Part shown: one piece after another, positions 6,992 through 14,711 of the stretch
Layout: each line of letters starts with the position of its first letter
Numbering within the stretch: the stretch's first letter is position 1
Source: Dyella tabacisoli
GTDB taxonomy: Bacteria; Pseudomonadota; Gammaproteobacteria; Xanthomonadales; Rhodanobacteraceae
Length of the DNA: 64,000 nt
Assembly (NCBI RefSeq): GCF_003350925.1
Contig: NZ_KZ857173.1
Location: 62,001 to 126,000, forward strand
Direction of reading: 5' to 3'
Notes under the pieces: model-generated
What the model was told of the DNA's origin: nothing
Seen by the model: the letters and a program-made list of their open reading frames with translations, nothing else
The model's database searches: none
Translations under genes and position numbers: made by a program

Positions 6992-9121
6992 TTACTTCGC
7001 CTCCTTCTCCATCAGCTTGTCGACCAGGTTGGCCGGCACTTCTTCGTAATGATCGAATTCCATCGTGAACGTGCCGCGGCCACGGGTGGCCGAGCGCAAG
7101 AAGTTGATGTAGCCGAACATTTCCGCCAGCGGCACGAAGCCCTGCACGGACGCCTGCAAGCCCTTCTGCCCCTGGTCGCTGACCGTACCGCGGCGGCGGT
7201 TGATATCACCGATCACGTCGCCCAGGTAATCAGCCTCGGTGACCACTTCAAGACGCATTACCGGCTCAAGCAGCTTCGGCTTGCTCATGCGCTGCGCTTC
7301 GCGGAAGCACTGACGGCCGGCGATTTCAAACGCCAATGCCGACGAGTCGACATCGTGGTATTTGCCGTCGATCAGGCGTGCCTTGAAATCGAGCACTTCG
7401 TAGCCGGCGATCTGGCCTTCGCGGGACTCGACCATGATGGCGTGCTCAACGGCCGGGATGTACTCGCGCGGCACGCGGCCGCCGACGATTTCGTCAGAGA
7501 ACACCACACCGGTGCCTGCCGGCATCGGCTCGAAGATCACCTTCACTTCGGCGAACTGACCCGAACCACCGGACTGCTTCTTGTGCGTATAGGTGTGTTC
7601 GACGGTGTTGCCGAACGCTTCGCGGAAGCTGACCTTGGGCTTGCCCATCGTCGCATCCACGCCCAGCTCGGTGCGCATACGGTCGATGGTCACTTCCAGG
7701 TGCAGCTCGCCCATGCCCTTGAGCACGGTCTGTCCGGTTTCCTTATCCACTTCCAGGCGCAGCGAGGGGTCGGCCTTGACCATCTTGTATAGCGCGGTGG
7801 ACATCTTGTCGATGTCGTTGCGGGTCTTGGGCTCGACCGAGACGCTAATCACCGGATCGGGGAAGCGCATGCGCTCCAGCAGGGCCGGATGAGCAGGGTC
7901 GGACAGCGAGTCGCCGGTCTCGGTCTCTTTCATCGAGACGAACGCGCAGATGTCGCCGGCGCGCACTTCATCGATGTCCTTGGAGGCGTTGGCCTGCACT
8001 TCGACGATACGTCCCACGCGCTCTTTCTTGCCGCGGGTAACGTTGAGCAGGGTGTCGCCCTTCTTGATGACGCCGGAGTAGATACGGCAGAAGGTCAAGG
8101 TACCGAACTGGTCGTTGATGACCTTGAAGGCCAGCGCGCGGGCCGGGGCTTCGTCGATCACGCCTTGGTCGCCGATGATATGGCCGTCCTCGTCCACCAT
8201 CGCGATACCGCCGTTCTCACCCGGATACGGCAGGTAATCGACAACCGCGTCCAGCAATTGCTGCACGCCCTTATTACGGTAGGACGAGCCGCAGAACACC
8301 GGCACCAGTTTGCCGCTGACGCAGCCCTTGCGGATGCACTTCTTGAGCGTCTCCTGATCGTATTCGCCGCTCTCGATCAGTTTCTCGAATGCGGCGTCGT
8401 CCATAGCCAGCGCGCGCTCGATGGTTTCCTCGCGCAACTTGGCCAGGTCGGCTACCCATTCCTTATCTACCGTGGCGGTAAAGTTCACGCGGCCGGCGAT
8501 CTCATCCAGCGGCACGGTGTCCCACGGGCTGTCTTTGTCGTCGCCCTTCCAGATATAGCCGACGCCGGCAACCAGGTCGGCCATGCCGATGAACTCATCG
8601 TGGCTACCCAGCGGCACCTGGCAAAGCAGCACATTGGCGCCCAGGCGCTCGCGGATGCCTTTTACGCAATGCGCGAAGCTGGCGCCGATGCGGTCCATCT
8701 TGTTGATGTAGCACACGCGCGGGACGTTGTACTGGTCAGCCAGGCGCCAGTTGGTTTCGGTCTGCGGCTCCACGCCGGCCACGCCGTCGAACACCACCAC
8801 GGCGCCGTCGAGCACGCGCAGGCTACGATTCACTTCGATGGTGAAATCGACGTGCCCTGGGGTGTCGATGACGTTGATCTGGTGGCCCTTCCACTCGGTG
8901 GACACGGCCGCCGACTGAATGGTGATGCCGCGTTTGCGCTCTTGCTCCAGGTAATCGGTGGTGGTGGAGCCTTTACCGTCCTTGGTGTCGTGTACGTCGA
9001 CGATCTGGTGCTTTTTGCCGGTGTAGTACAGGACACGTTCGGTGGTGGTGGTCTTGCCGGCATCGATATGAGCAATGATGCCGATGTTGCGGTAAAGCGA
9101 AAGCGGTTTCTGACGCGCCAT
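6992..9121 (-). CDS. fusA: Elongation factor G, divergent paralogue
   Basis: This 709-residue translational GTPase promotes ribosomal translocation and, for some paralogues, ribosome recycling. The G motifs are intact: AHIDAGKTTTTE (G1), RGITI (G2), DTPGH (G3) and NKMD (G4). The later domains II-V are present to the C-terminus (GGSGQFAEVKV in domain IV, the end MEKEAK). It differs from the usual proteobacterial protein: the stretch before G2 reads HDTKDGKGSTTTDYLEQE instead of the short HDGAATMDWMEQE form, and GGSGQFAEV replaces the usual GGRGQYGHV. It also stands alone, with no rpsL, rpsG or tuf nearby, so I take it as a second EF-G (fusA2-like) rather than the str-operon copy. A strong terminator follows it at 6923-6960. 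Confidence 0.92.
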   Translation of the reverse strand: MARQKPLSLYRNIGIIAHIDAGKTTTTERVLYYTGKKHQIVDVHDTKDGKGSTTTDYLEQERKRGITIQSAAVSTEWKGHQINVIDTPGHVDFTIEVNRSLRVLDGAVVVFDGVAGVEPQTETNWRLADQYNVPRVCYINKMDRIGASFAHCVKGIRERLGANVLLCQVPLGSHDEFIGMADLVAGVGYIWKGDDKDSPWDTVPLDEIAGRVNFTATVDKEWVADLAKLREETIERALAMDDAAFEKLIESGEYDQETLKKCIRKGCVSGKLVPVFCGSSYRNKGVQQLLDAVVDYLPYPGENGGIAMVDEDGHIIGDQGVIDEAPARALAFKVINDQFGTLTFCRIYSGVIKKGDTLLNVTRGKKERVGRIVEVQANASKDIDEVRAGDICAFVSMKETETGDSLSDPAHPALLERMRFPDPVISVSVEPKTRNDIDKMSTALYKMVKADPSLRLEVDKETGQTVLKGMGELHLEVTIDRMRTELGVDATMGKPKVSFREAFGNTVEHTYTHKKQSGGSGQFAEVKVIFEPMPAGTGVVFSDEIVGGRVPREYIPAVEHAIMVESREGQIAGYEVLDFKARLIDGKYHDVDSSALAFEIAGRQCFREAQRMSKPKLLEPVMRLEVVTEADYLGDVIGDINRRRGTVSDQGQKGLQASVQGFVPLAEMFGYINFLRSATRGRGTFTMEFDHYEEVPANLVDKLMEKEAK

Positions 9122-9239
9122 GAGGCCGGTTCCGATTGGGTTTGGGTAAACGGCTGATTTTACGCCAAACCGCGACTTACCGCAGCGGTCTATGTATTAC
9201 ACCGATATCCCCCGTCCAAATAGCATGCTCCCTACCCCT

Positions 9240-9872
9240 TTACGGGCCGATGACGCCTCTACGCAGCCCAATCGTGACCGCATGGGTCCGGTCCTTGGCA
9301 TCAAGCTTGGCCAGAATACTTTTCATATGGGCCTTGACCGTTTCCTCGGAGATCGCAAGCTCAGCGGCGACCGCCTTGTTGGAGTTGCCGGCGGCGACGC
9401 AAGTCAGCACGGCGATCTCGCGCGGAGTAAGCGCGTCATCGACGGCATGGTCGGCGATCTCCATGGCGATCTCCGCTGGAATGGCCCGCTTGCCCGCATA
9501 TAGATGGCGGATGGTGTCCAGCAACTCTTTGCGGAGCGCGCTTTTCAGCAGATATCCCTGGGCGCCGGCTTTCAACGCGCGCAGCGCCTGCACATCGCCC
9601 TTGTAGGTGGTCAGGACCAAGATGCTGGCCGCAGGAAATTCCTTGCGAATGAGGGTGATAGCATCGATCCCGTTCATCTCGGGCATCTGCAGATCCATCA
9701 AGGTCACATCCGGCCGATAGCGGCGAAACTGCTCCACGGCCTCACGGCCGTTGCTGGCTTCAGCCACCAGCACCATGTCCGGCTGCCCTTCGATGACGGC
9801 GGCGATCCCCTCCCGCAGCATCGGGTGATCGTCAACCGTAAGGATTCGAATGCGCGATTCGGCCTGACTCAT
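9240..9872 (-). CDS. Response regulator, NarL/LuxR family
   Basis: 210 residues from the ATG at 9872, chosen because GGAGGAAGG precedes it and because it overlaps the kinase stop by ATGA. The receiver domain (about 8-125) has the acidic pair D14/D15, the phospho-acceptor D60 (VTLMDLQMPEMNG), and Thr and Lys at the usual later positions (LTTYKG, LLKSA). The C-terminal LuxR helix-turn-helix (about 145-205) is typical: LTPREIAVLTCVAAG, then SNKAVAAELAISEETVKAHM. It is the output protein of the kinase gene just upstream and should act as a DNA-binding transcription factor. Likely targets are the neighbouring plus-strand units, which share dyad sequences (13030-13066, 13513-13556, 21407-21453), but this link is inferred from position only. 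Confidence 0.95.
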   Translation of the reverse strand: MSQAESRIRILTVDDHPMLREGIAAVIEGQPDMVLVAEASNGREAVEQFRRYRPDVTLMDLQMPEMNGIDAITLIRKEFPAASILVLTTYKGDVQALRALKAGAQGYLLKSALRKELLDTIRHLYAGKRAIPAEIAMEIADHAVDDALTPREIAVLTCVAAGNSNKAVAAELAISEETVKAHMKSILAKLDAKDRTHAVTIGLRRGVIGP

Positions 9873-12800
9873 GTATACCTTCCTCCGCTTACGATACGGC
9901 GTAACCAGTTCAACCACGATCGATTGCCGTCGCAGTAAACGGCATGGGCGGGAACGCGCAAGTCCACTTCGGTGCCCGAACCTGCGCCTGCCCAGATATC
10001 GAGGGTGGCGCCTATTCGCGTAGCGCGCTCGCGCATCCCGGCCAGACCCCAATGTCCCGGCTTGCGGCCGTGCTCAAGAATAATCGGATCGATACCTTGG
10101 CCATCATCGCGCACACGCAGGCGCAAATGATCGGTGGCGTGATCTATCTCCACTTCAATGGCGTGGGCCTTGGCATGCTGGAATGCGTTGAGCAGCGCCT
10201 CTCTCCCGATTCGATAGATTTCCTCGCGCACGATGGGGTTCAGTACGCGCGTGGCGCCTCCCACGATGACGCGAAAGGCTACCGGATAATCCTGCGCCAG
10301 TTCCTCGCCAACCAGGGCCAGCGCGCGCGGAAGATCCCGAATGGTTTCAGCGGTTGTACGCAAGTCGCGCACCCGGTCGCGGCCTTCGATCAGCACGTCG
10401 TCGGCGCGGTCGAGCGCTTTATCGATCATCAAGCGAATAGGATCTCTGGCGGGAATCCGCTCCGCCACCGCCTGGAAGCGCAACACCAGACCTTGAACGG
10501 CCTGCAGCAAGGTGTCATGCAATTCACGGGCAATTCGTTCGCGCTCAGCGTGGCGCTCCTCCAAGCGGTCATGCAGCAGCATGGTCATTTGCCGCAGACG
10601 CAGTAAGAAAAGCATCAGCAACAAGGCAAGGCCAACGAGTACGCATAGCACAGTGAACCAGCGCGTCTGGAAAAACATCGGCGTAATGGTGAAATCTATG
10701 GATGCGCCTTGCCGGTTCCACAAGCCATCGTCATTGGCCGCGATCACGCTGAAATGGTAAGCACCCGGTTCGAGGTTGGTATAAAACGCTTCGCGGCGAT
10801 GGCCGGCGTCCTGCCACTGATCGTCGACACCATCGAGTTTGTAGCGAAACTGCACGCGTTCGGGAATCGACAGACTCATGGCGGTGTATTCGATACGCAC
10901 ATTGGTGGTGCGTTCGGGCAAAGTCAGTACAGCAGACGGCATATAACTGCGGCCCATCGCCGTAAGCGAGCGGATCGCAACCGGCGGAGGGACCATGTTG
11001 CTGCGGATCTTCGCCGGGTCGATCCACGCCACGCCTTGATTGGTGACAAACCAGAGCCGCCGGTCCGAGTCCACCGCCACGGTGGGCGTTTCATTGGCCT
11101 GCAGCGCCACGCCGGGTAAGCCGTCCTGGTAATCGAATAGCCTGTAATCGAAGCGTTCGCCAGGGTGATCGAAAGCGTGCTGAAAATCCTTGGCGAAGAT
11201 GCGTACCACCCCTTTGCTGGTGTTCAACCACACGTCGCCGTTCTCAAGCTGGATGATGCCCGAGATACCGCTAAATGCATCGATAGTCTGGGATGGAATC
11301 GATTGAAAGCGCCCGTGATAGAAACGAGCCAACCCGGATTCGCCACCGACTAAGGGGATGGCCCGCGTGGGATCGATCACGGTGATATTGCCTATCTGCA
11401 AGCCATCCCTGGAGGAAAAGCTACGCACCGCGGTACCGTCGAATACGGCGACGCGGCTATCGGAGTAGCCAAACCACACATCGGAACCGGTGCCCATGGC
11501 AATGCTGCCTGGAATCAGCGAAGTCAGCTTGGGATCGACGCGCCACGGGGACCATTTTCCTGCGCTGAAATGGAAAACACCCCGATCTACCGAAGAAACC
11601 CAAAGTCCGCCCTGGCGATCGGACGTCATCGCCCGGCGCTTTGTATACGGCTCGCTATCAAACAACGGAATCTTGGCGGACCGGCCATCGGCCACGCGCA
11701 GTAGCTCAAGGCCGCTTAGCCACAGCACCCCGCGCTCCCCTTCGAGAACGGCCTGAACGTCTGGCAAGCCGTGCATCACGGCGACCGGCTGGGTGTGGTC
11801 CATGCGATACAGCGTGCCGCGATTGGCAATCCATACCACCCCCTGGCTGTCTGCTGTCAAGCCAAGACCCGACGACGGCCCCACCACGCTAAGGTCTTTA
11901 AGCACCCCCACGCTGTTGCGGCGGAAGCTGCTGAGACCGAGATTGCTGCCAACCCAGATGGTCCCCTCCCTGTCTTGCAGCACCGGTACGGCGATATCCG
12001 AAGGTAGGCCGTTCTGCCGATTGAACACCTCCGTCATTTCATCGGAACGCACCGCATGTCCGTCGTGGTTACGCTCAGGTGCGGCCAATTGATAAACGCC
12101 GCCGCGATTGGCATCCGTGGCCCAAAGCTGCCCTTCGTCATCGAACAGCATCCGCTTTGCGTGAGCAAAGGCGGTACGCGGCAAGTCATTGCCTGCATCG
12201 ATGTCCCGATCTACGGCGGATAGTCCAGGCAAAGGCCGGGTGCCATGAACGTTATCGGATATCCATAACAGCCCATTCGGTGCGCGTGCGAGTATCGCGT
12301 AGCGCCCCGTCTCGATGCCGGTGCGCTCGAACTGCCGCGAACCTTTGCGCAGGAAAACCATGGTCTCGCCGGTCGTGACCCAAAGCGTTCCGTCGGCATC
12401 CAGCAAGAGCCAGTCCGCCCGTTTCACCGGGAAATTCCAGTCCTTCCCAACGACCTGCCAGCGCCCGCCTTCGAAACGCACCAGACCGCCTGATGTCGCA
12501 GCCCAAAGTGTCCCGTCGCGGTCCTGCGCGAAGGCGAAAACCATGGCCTCGGGGAAGCCGTCCTGCAAGGCATAGTTCGTCATCCGGTCGCCCTTGATGA
12601 CGCATGCCCCGCCGGAGAAGAAGCCGATCCATAGGTCGCCATTGGGCAACTGGGTCAGTGCGGTAATGTTGTTCGACGGCAGTCGTTCGCCGGAGGGCAG
12701 TTCAAAGCGCTCGAATTTCACGCCGTCGAACCGGTACAGGCCACTGCCGGTACCCAGCCACAGATAACCATCCTTGCCCTGGATCATGGCCCAGATGTCA

Positions 12801-12961
12801 GCCGGCGCACCGTCTTTAAGTGTCCAGGTGGAATGATGAAACAGGCCACTGTCGCGATTGGCTTCGGCGGCGAAAACCGGGCACGCGAACGAGATCGACA
12901 GCACCAGGGCATATACAGCAGCAAAGACATACCCGATTGCCGATGTTCGTTTATTAATCAT
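9869..12961 (-). CDS. Sensor histidine kinase with two-component propeller repeats
   Basis: This 1030-residue hybrid-free sensor kinase belongs to the Reg_prop/Y_Y_Y family. An N-terminal signal (about 1-31, ending CPVFAAEA) exports the sensor region. About a dozen propeller blades with the W-G/A-T pattern follow, such as GYLWLGTGSGLYRFDG, GTIWVGSNLGLSSF and GGLWVSSVDRGVFHF, up to about residue 660. The Y_Y_Y domain (about 680-762) ends in ITP, and one membrane helix spans about 769-788. In the cytoplasm a HisKA_3 domain carries H815 (ERERIARELHDTLLQ), and the HATPase has N926 (EALLNAFQHAKAH), DDGQGIDP and HWGLAGMRERA. The start ATG at 12961 is preceded by AAGGCGG. The ligand is unknown; the family is best known for sensing carbohydrates or aromatic compounds. 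It overlaps the regulator by 4 bp and is transcribed away from the 13100 gene. Confidence 0.95.
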   Translation of the reverse strand: MINKRTSAIGYVFAAVYALVLSISFACPVFAAEANRDSGLFHHSTWTLKDGAPADIWAMIQGKDGYLWLGTGSGLYRFDGVKFERFELPSGERLPSNNITALTQLPNGDLWIGFFSGGACVIKGDRMTNYALQDGFPEAMVFAFAQDRDGTLWAATSGGLVRFEGGRWQVVGKDWNFPVKRADWLLLDADGTLWVTTGETMVFLRKGSRQFERTGIETGRYAILARAPNGLLWISDNVHGTRPLPGLSAVDRDIDAGNDLPRTAFAHAKRMLFDDEGQLWATDANRGGVYQLAAPERNHDGHAVRSDEMTEVFNRQNGLPSDIAVPVLQDREGTIWVGSNLGLSSFRRNSVGVLKDLSVVGPSSGLGLTADSQGVVWIANRGTLYRMDHTQPVAVMHGLPDVQAVLEGERGVLWLSGLELLRVADGRSAKIPLFDSEPYTKRRAMTSDRQGGLWVSSVDRGVFHFSAGKWSPWRVDPKLTSLIPGSIAMGTGSDVWFGYSDSRVAVFDGTAVRSFSSRDGLQIGNITVIDPTRAIPLVGGESGLARFYHGRFQSIPSQTIDAFSGISGIIQLENGDVWLNTSKGVVRIFAKDFQHAFDHPGERFDYRLFDYQDGLPGVALQANETPTVAVDSDRRLWFVTNQGVAWIDPAKIRSNMVPPPVAIRSLTAMGRSYMPSAVLTLPERTTNVRIEYTAMSLSIPERVQFRYKLDGVDDQWQDAGHRREAFYTNLEPGAYHFSVIAANDDGLWNRQGASIDFTITPMFFQTRWFTVLCVLVGLALLLMLFLLRLRQMTMLLHDRLEERHAERERIARELHDTLLQAVQGLVLRFQAVAERIPARDPIRLMIDKALDRADDVLIEGRDRVRDLRTTAETIRDLPRALALVGEELAQDYPVAFRVIVGGATRVLNPIVREEIYRIGREALLNAFQHAKAHAIEVEIDHATDHLRLRVRDDGQGIDPIILEHGRKPGHWGLAGMRERATRIGATLDIWAGAGSGTEVDLRVPAHAVYCDGNRSWLNWLRRIVSGGRYT

Positions 12962-13029
12962 GACCGCCTTGATGTGTTCGTCGTCGTGAAAGCGATCTGG
13001 ATAGCCTGTCTGGCCCGAATCGAAATCAC

Positions 13030-13066
13030 CCTAATGGGTTATCCACCACTCCCCCGCTTACGGATT
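13030..13066. promoter_or_regulatory. Candidate operator in the kinase/DoxX divergent region
   Basis: The block contains ACCC-TAAT-GGGT (a perfect 4-bp-arm dyad around 13028-13039), followed by CACTCCCCCGCTTACGGATT. Parts of both elements recur upstream of the hydrolase operon (13513-13556) and upstream of the acetolactate-synthase-like gene (21407-21453). The region lies between the kinase start (12961) and the DoxX-like start (13100), so it could serve either direction. Confidence 0.35.
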
Positions 13067-13099
13067 TACGCCCTGGATTGGCACCGTTAGCCTCCTGGG

Positions 13100-13474
13100 A
13101 TGCAACGCCTCTTCTCCATGTTTCCCCTCGGTGGTCCGGGCATGGGCCTGGTGCTGTTGCGGCTCTCGCTGGCCAGTTTGCTTGTGCTCGATCGCGATAG
13201 CGTGGGCAGCGCACTGCCCGATCAGGTCATCCTAGCTTGCCTGATAACCGTGGCCGCAGCGGTACTGCTTGGCCTGCTGACCCCTATCGCGACATCGATC
13301 AGTTTTCTTGTCGGCTGTCTCGCACTTTTCCATGCGGGCATTTTCGGTACGTGGTACGCCTCGCTGACTCTACTCAATGCCATCGCCTTGTTTTTGCTTG
13401 GGCCAGGAGCGTACTCGCTGGATGCGCGTATTTATGGGCGCCGCATTCTGGTTCTCCCATCCAAGAAAAGCTAG
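13100..13474 (+). CDS. DoxX-like integral membrane protein
   Basis: This 124-residue hydrophobic protein has about four membrane segments (near 15-30, 42-62, 66-84 and 88-105) and a basic C-terminus (RIYGRRILVLPSKKS). The size and the GLLTPIATSISFLVGC / NAIALFLLGPGAYSLDARIYGRR pattern fit the DoxX-like/DoxD family of small respiratory or redox-stress membrane proteins. The role of these proteins is poorly defined, and I infer only a general membrane redox function. The start at 13100 lacks a strong ribosome-binding site; the Met at residue 7 is an alternative. It is divergent from the kinase gene, and candidate operator sequences lie between the two. Confidence 0.7.
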   Translation: MQRLFSMFPLGGPGMGLVLLRLSLASLLVLDRDSVGSALPDQVILACLITVAAAVLLGLLTPIATSISFLVGCLALFHAGIFGTWYASLTLLNAIALFLLGPGAYSLDARIYGRRILVLPSKKS

Positions 13475-13512
13475 GCCAATGCATAAGCCAAAACACTGTC
13501 TTTGCTTTTGAT

Positions 13513-13556
13513 CTCCCTAAATCGAGGTAGTCATCACCCCCGCTAACCGGGATTTT
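13513..13556. promoter_or_regulatory. Candidate operator upstream of the hydrolase operon
   Basis: CTCCCTAAATCGAGGTAG is followed by TCATCACCCCCGCTAACC. The first part matches CCCCAAATCGAGGG at 21436-21449, and the second matches the block at 13046-13066. It lies about 160-200 bp upstream of the cysteine hydrolase start. A further short leader match, CCATCCCAAGGAG, occurs at 13697-13709 and again at 21527-21539, where it holds the ribosome-binding sites of the two genes. The rest of this 242-bp gap shows nothing recognisable. Confidence 0.35.
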
Positions 13557-13716
13557 GCGACGGCGCCGATCGCGTCACCATCTGCGCAGGCCACTCCAGA
13601 CGCCCTGACTTCGCCTCAGATGCGATCGAGGGGCTCAAGCGTTTTCGGCAACCATCTGTCATTCGAGCAATGACCTCGCGATCGCTCTTGATCGGTCCAT
13701 CCCAAGGAGACTAAGT

Positions 13717-14370
13717 ATGTCCATCACCGCTACTCCCACTCCCGGCTCCCAGCTACTGACGCCGAAAGATCACGCGCTGATCCTGATCGATTTCCAGTCG
13801 CAGATGGCCTTTGCAACACACTCCATCGACGCAACTACGTTGCGCAACAATGCTGCACTGGTGGCGCATGCGGCTGCCAGCTTCCAGGTACCGACCATTC
13901 TCACCACGGTCGCGGAGAAAAGTTTTTCGGGGCCGATGTTTTCGGAAGTGACCGATCCTTTTCCCGGGCTGCCGTTGCTTGACCGTACGTCGATGAACAC
14001 CTGGGAAGATGCCGCCGTCATCAAGCGCGTCAACGAGATCGGCAAGGGCCGCCTGGTGTTCGCCGGCCTGTGGACCTCGGTGTGCATTGTCGGCCCGACG
14101 CTTTCGGCGATCGAACAGGGTTACGAGGTCTATGTCATCGCCGATGCCTGTGGCGATGTCTCTGCCGAGGCGCATAACCGTGCCCTTGAGCGCATGATCC
14201 AGGCCGGGGTGCGTCCGATGACGTCACTGCAATACCTGCTTGAGCTGCAACGTGACTGGGCGCGAACGGAAAGCTATGCCAGCACCACCGGTGTCGCCAA
14301 AATGTTTGGTGGCTCCTATGGCCTTGGCATCATTTACGCGCAAAGTATGTTCAGCGCGCACGAAGGCTGA
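13717..14370 (+). CDS. Isochorismatase-like cysteine hydrolase (YcaC type)
   Basis: This 217-residue protein is of the usual YcaC-like length. D25 (LILIDFQSQM) and the nucleophile C123 (GLWTSVCIVGP) match the catalytic Asp and Cys of the isochorismatase superfamily; the cis-peptide region around VCIVGPT is also typical. Members hydrolyse small amides or related bonds, and the substrate cannot be deduced. AAGGAG at 13703-13708 is a strong ribosome-binding site for the ATG at 13717. It opens a probable operon running to about 20224 (XapX, amidohydrolase, DoxX, VOC, porin, DUF1275). A hairpin after its stop may adjust read-through. Confidence 0.9.
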   Translation: MSITATPTPGSQLLTPKDHALILIDFQSQMAFATHSIDATTLRNNAALVAHAAASFQVPTILTTVAEKSFSGPMFSEVTDPFPGLPLLDRTSMNTWEDAAVIKRVNEIGKGRLVFAGLWTSVCIVGPTLSAIEQGYEVYVIADACGDVSAEAHNRALERMIQAGVRPMTSLQYLLELQRDWARTESYASTTGVAKMFGGSYGLGIIYAQSMFSAHEG

Positions 14371-14380
14371 CGACTGCCTG

Positions 14381-14402
14381 GGCGGCCGTTCACGCGGCCG
14401 TC
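14381..14402 (+). terminator. GC-rich hairpin after the cysteine hydrolase, weak terminator or processing site
   Basis: GGCGGCCG pairs with CGGCCGTC (one G-T wobble) across a 6-base loop, 10 bp after the stop codon. The bases that follow (GATTTCTT) are only partly T-rich, so I expect partial termination or mRNA protection rather than a full stop; the next gene starts 30 bp later. Confidence 0.35.
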
Positions 14403-14432
14403 GATTTCTTCTACCGCAGACGGGATGCTCCG

Positions 14433-14711
14433 ATGAAACCCTATCTTTTCTCGCTTGCCGCCGGCTTGCTCGTAGGCATTATCTATAGCCTGCTCAATGT
14501 CCGCTCGCCGGCACCGCCGGTGATTGCGCTGGTCGGCTTGTTTGGCATTCTCGGCGGCGAACAGATTCCACCGCTGGTCAAGCACTTGCTGCACCGGGAT
14601 ACCTCCACTGCGGCCTGGGTGGGCGATCAGGTCAAGCCCCATATGTTCGGCCAGCTTCCCGTGTGCAAGCGTACGTCCGACACACCCCCGGATAACGAGT
14701 TGAAGTCATGA
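14433..14711 (+). CDS. XapX domain membrane protein
   Basis: This 92-residue protein begins with the XapX pattern (KPYLFSLAAGLLVGIIYSLL followed by NVRSPAPPVIALVGLFGILGGEQ). Two hydrophobic segments span about 4-20 and 28-44. XapX proteins are short and of unknown function, and often lie beside amidohydrolases and cysteine hydrolases, as here. The tail (about 46-92) is hydrophilic and has one Cys. Its TGA overlaps the ATG of the amidohydrolase (ATGA), so the two are translationally coupled. Confidence 0.85.
   Translation: MKPYLFSLAAGLLVGIIYSLLNVRSPAPPVIALVGLFGILGGEQIPPLVKHLLHRDTSTAAWVGDQVKPHMFGQLPVCKRTSDTPPDNELKS

Noticed and set aside
6698-9157. Plus-strand open frames over the EF-G gene (6698-7792 and 7889-9157)
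   Set aside because: They are antisense to an unmistakable EF-G; their composition is that of shadow frames.
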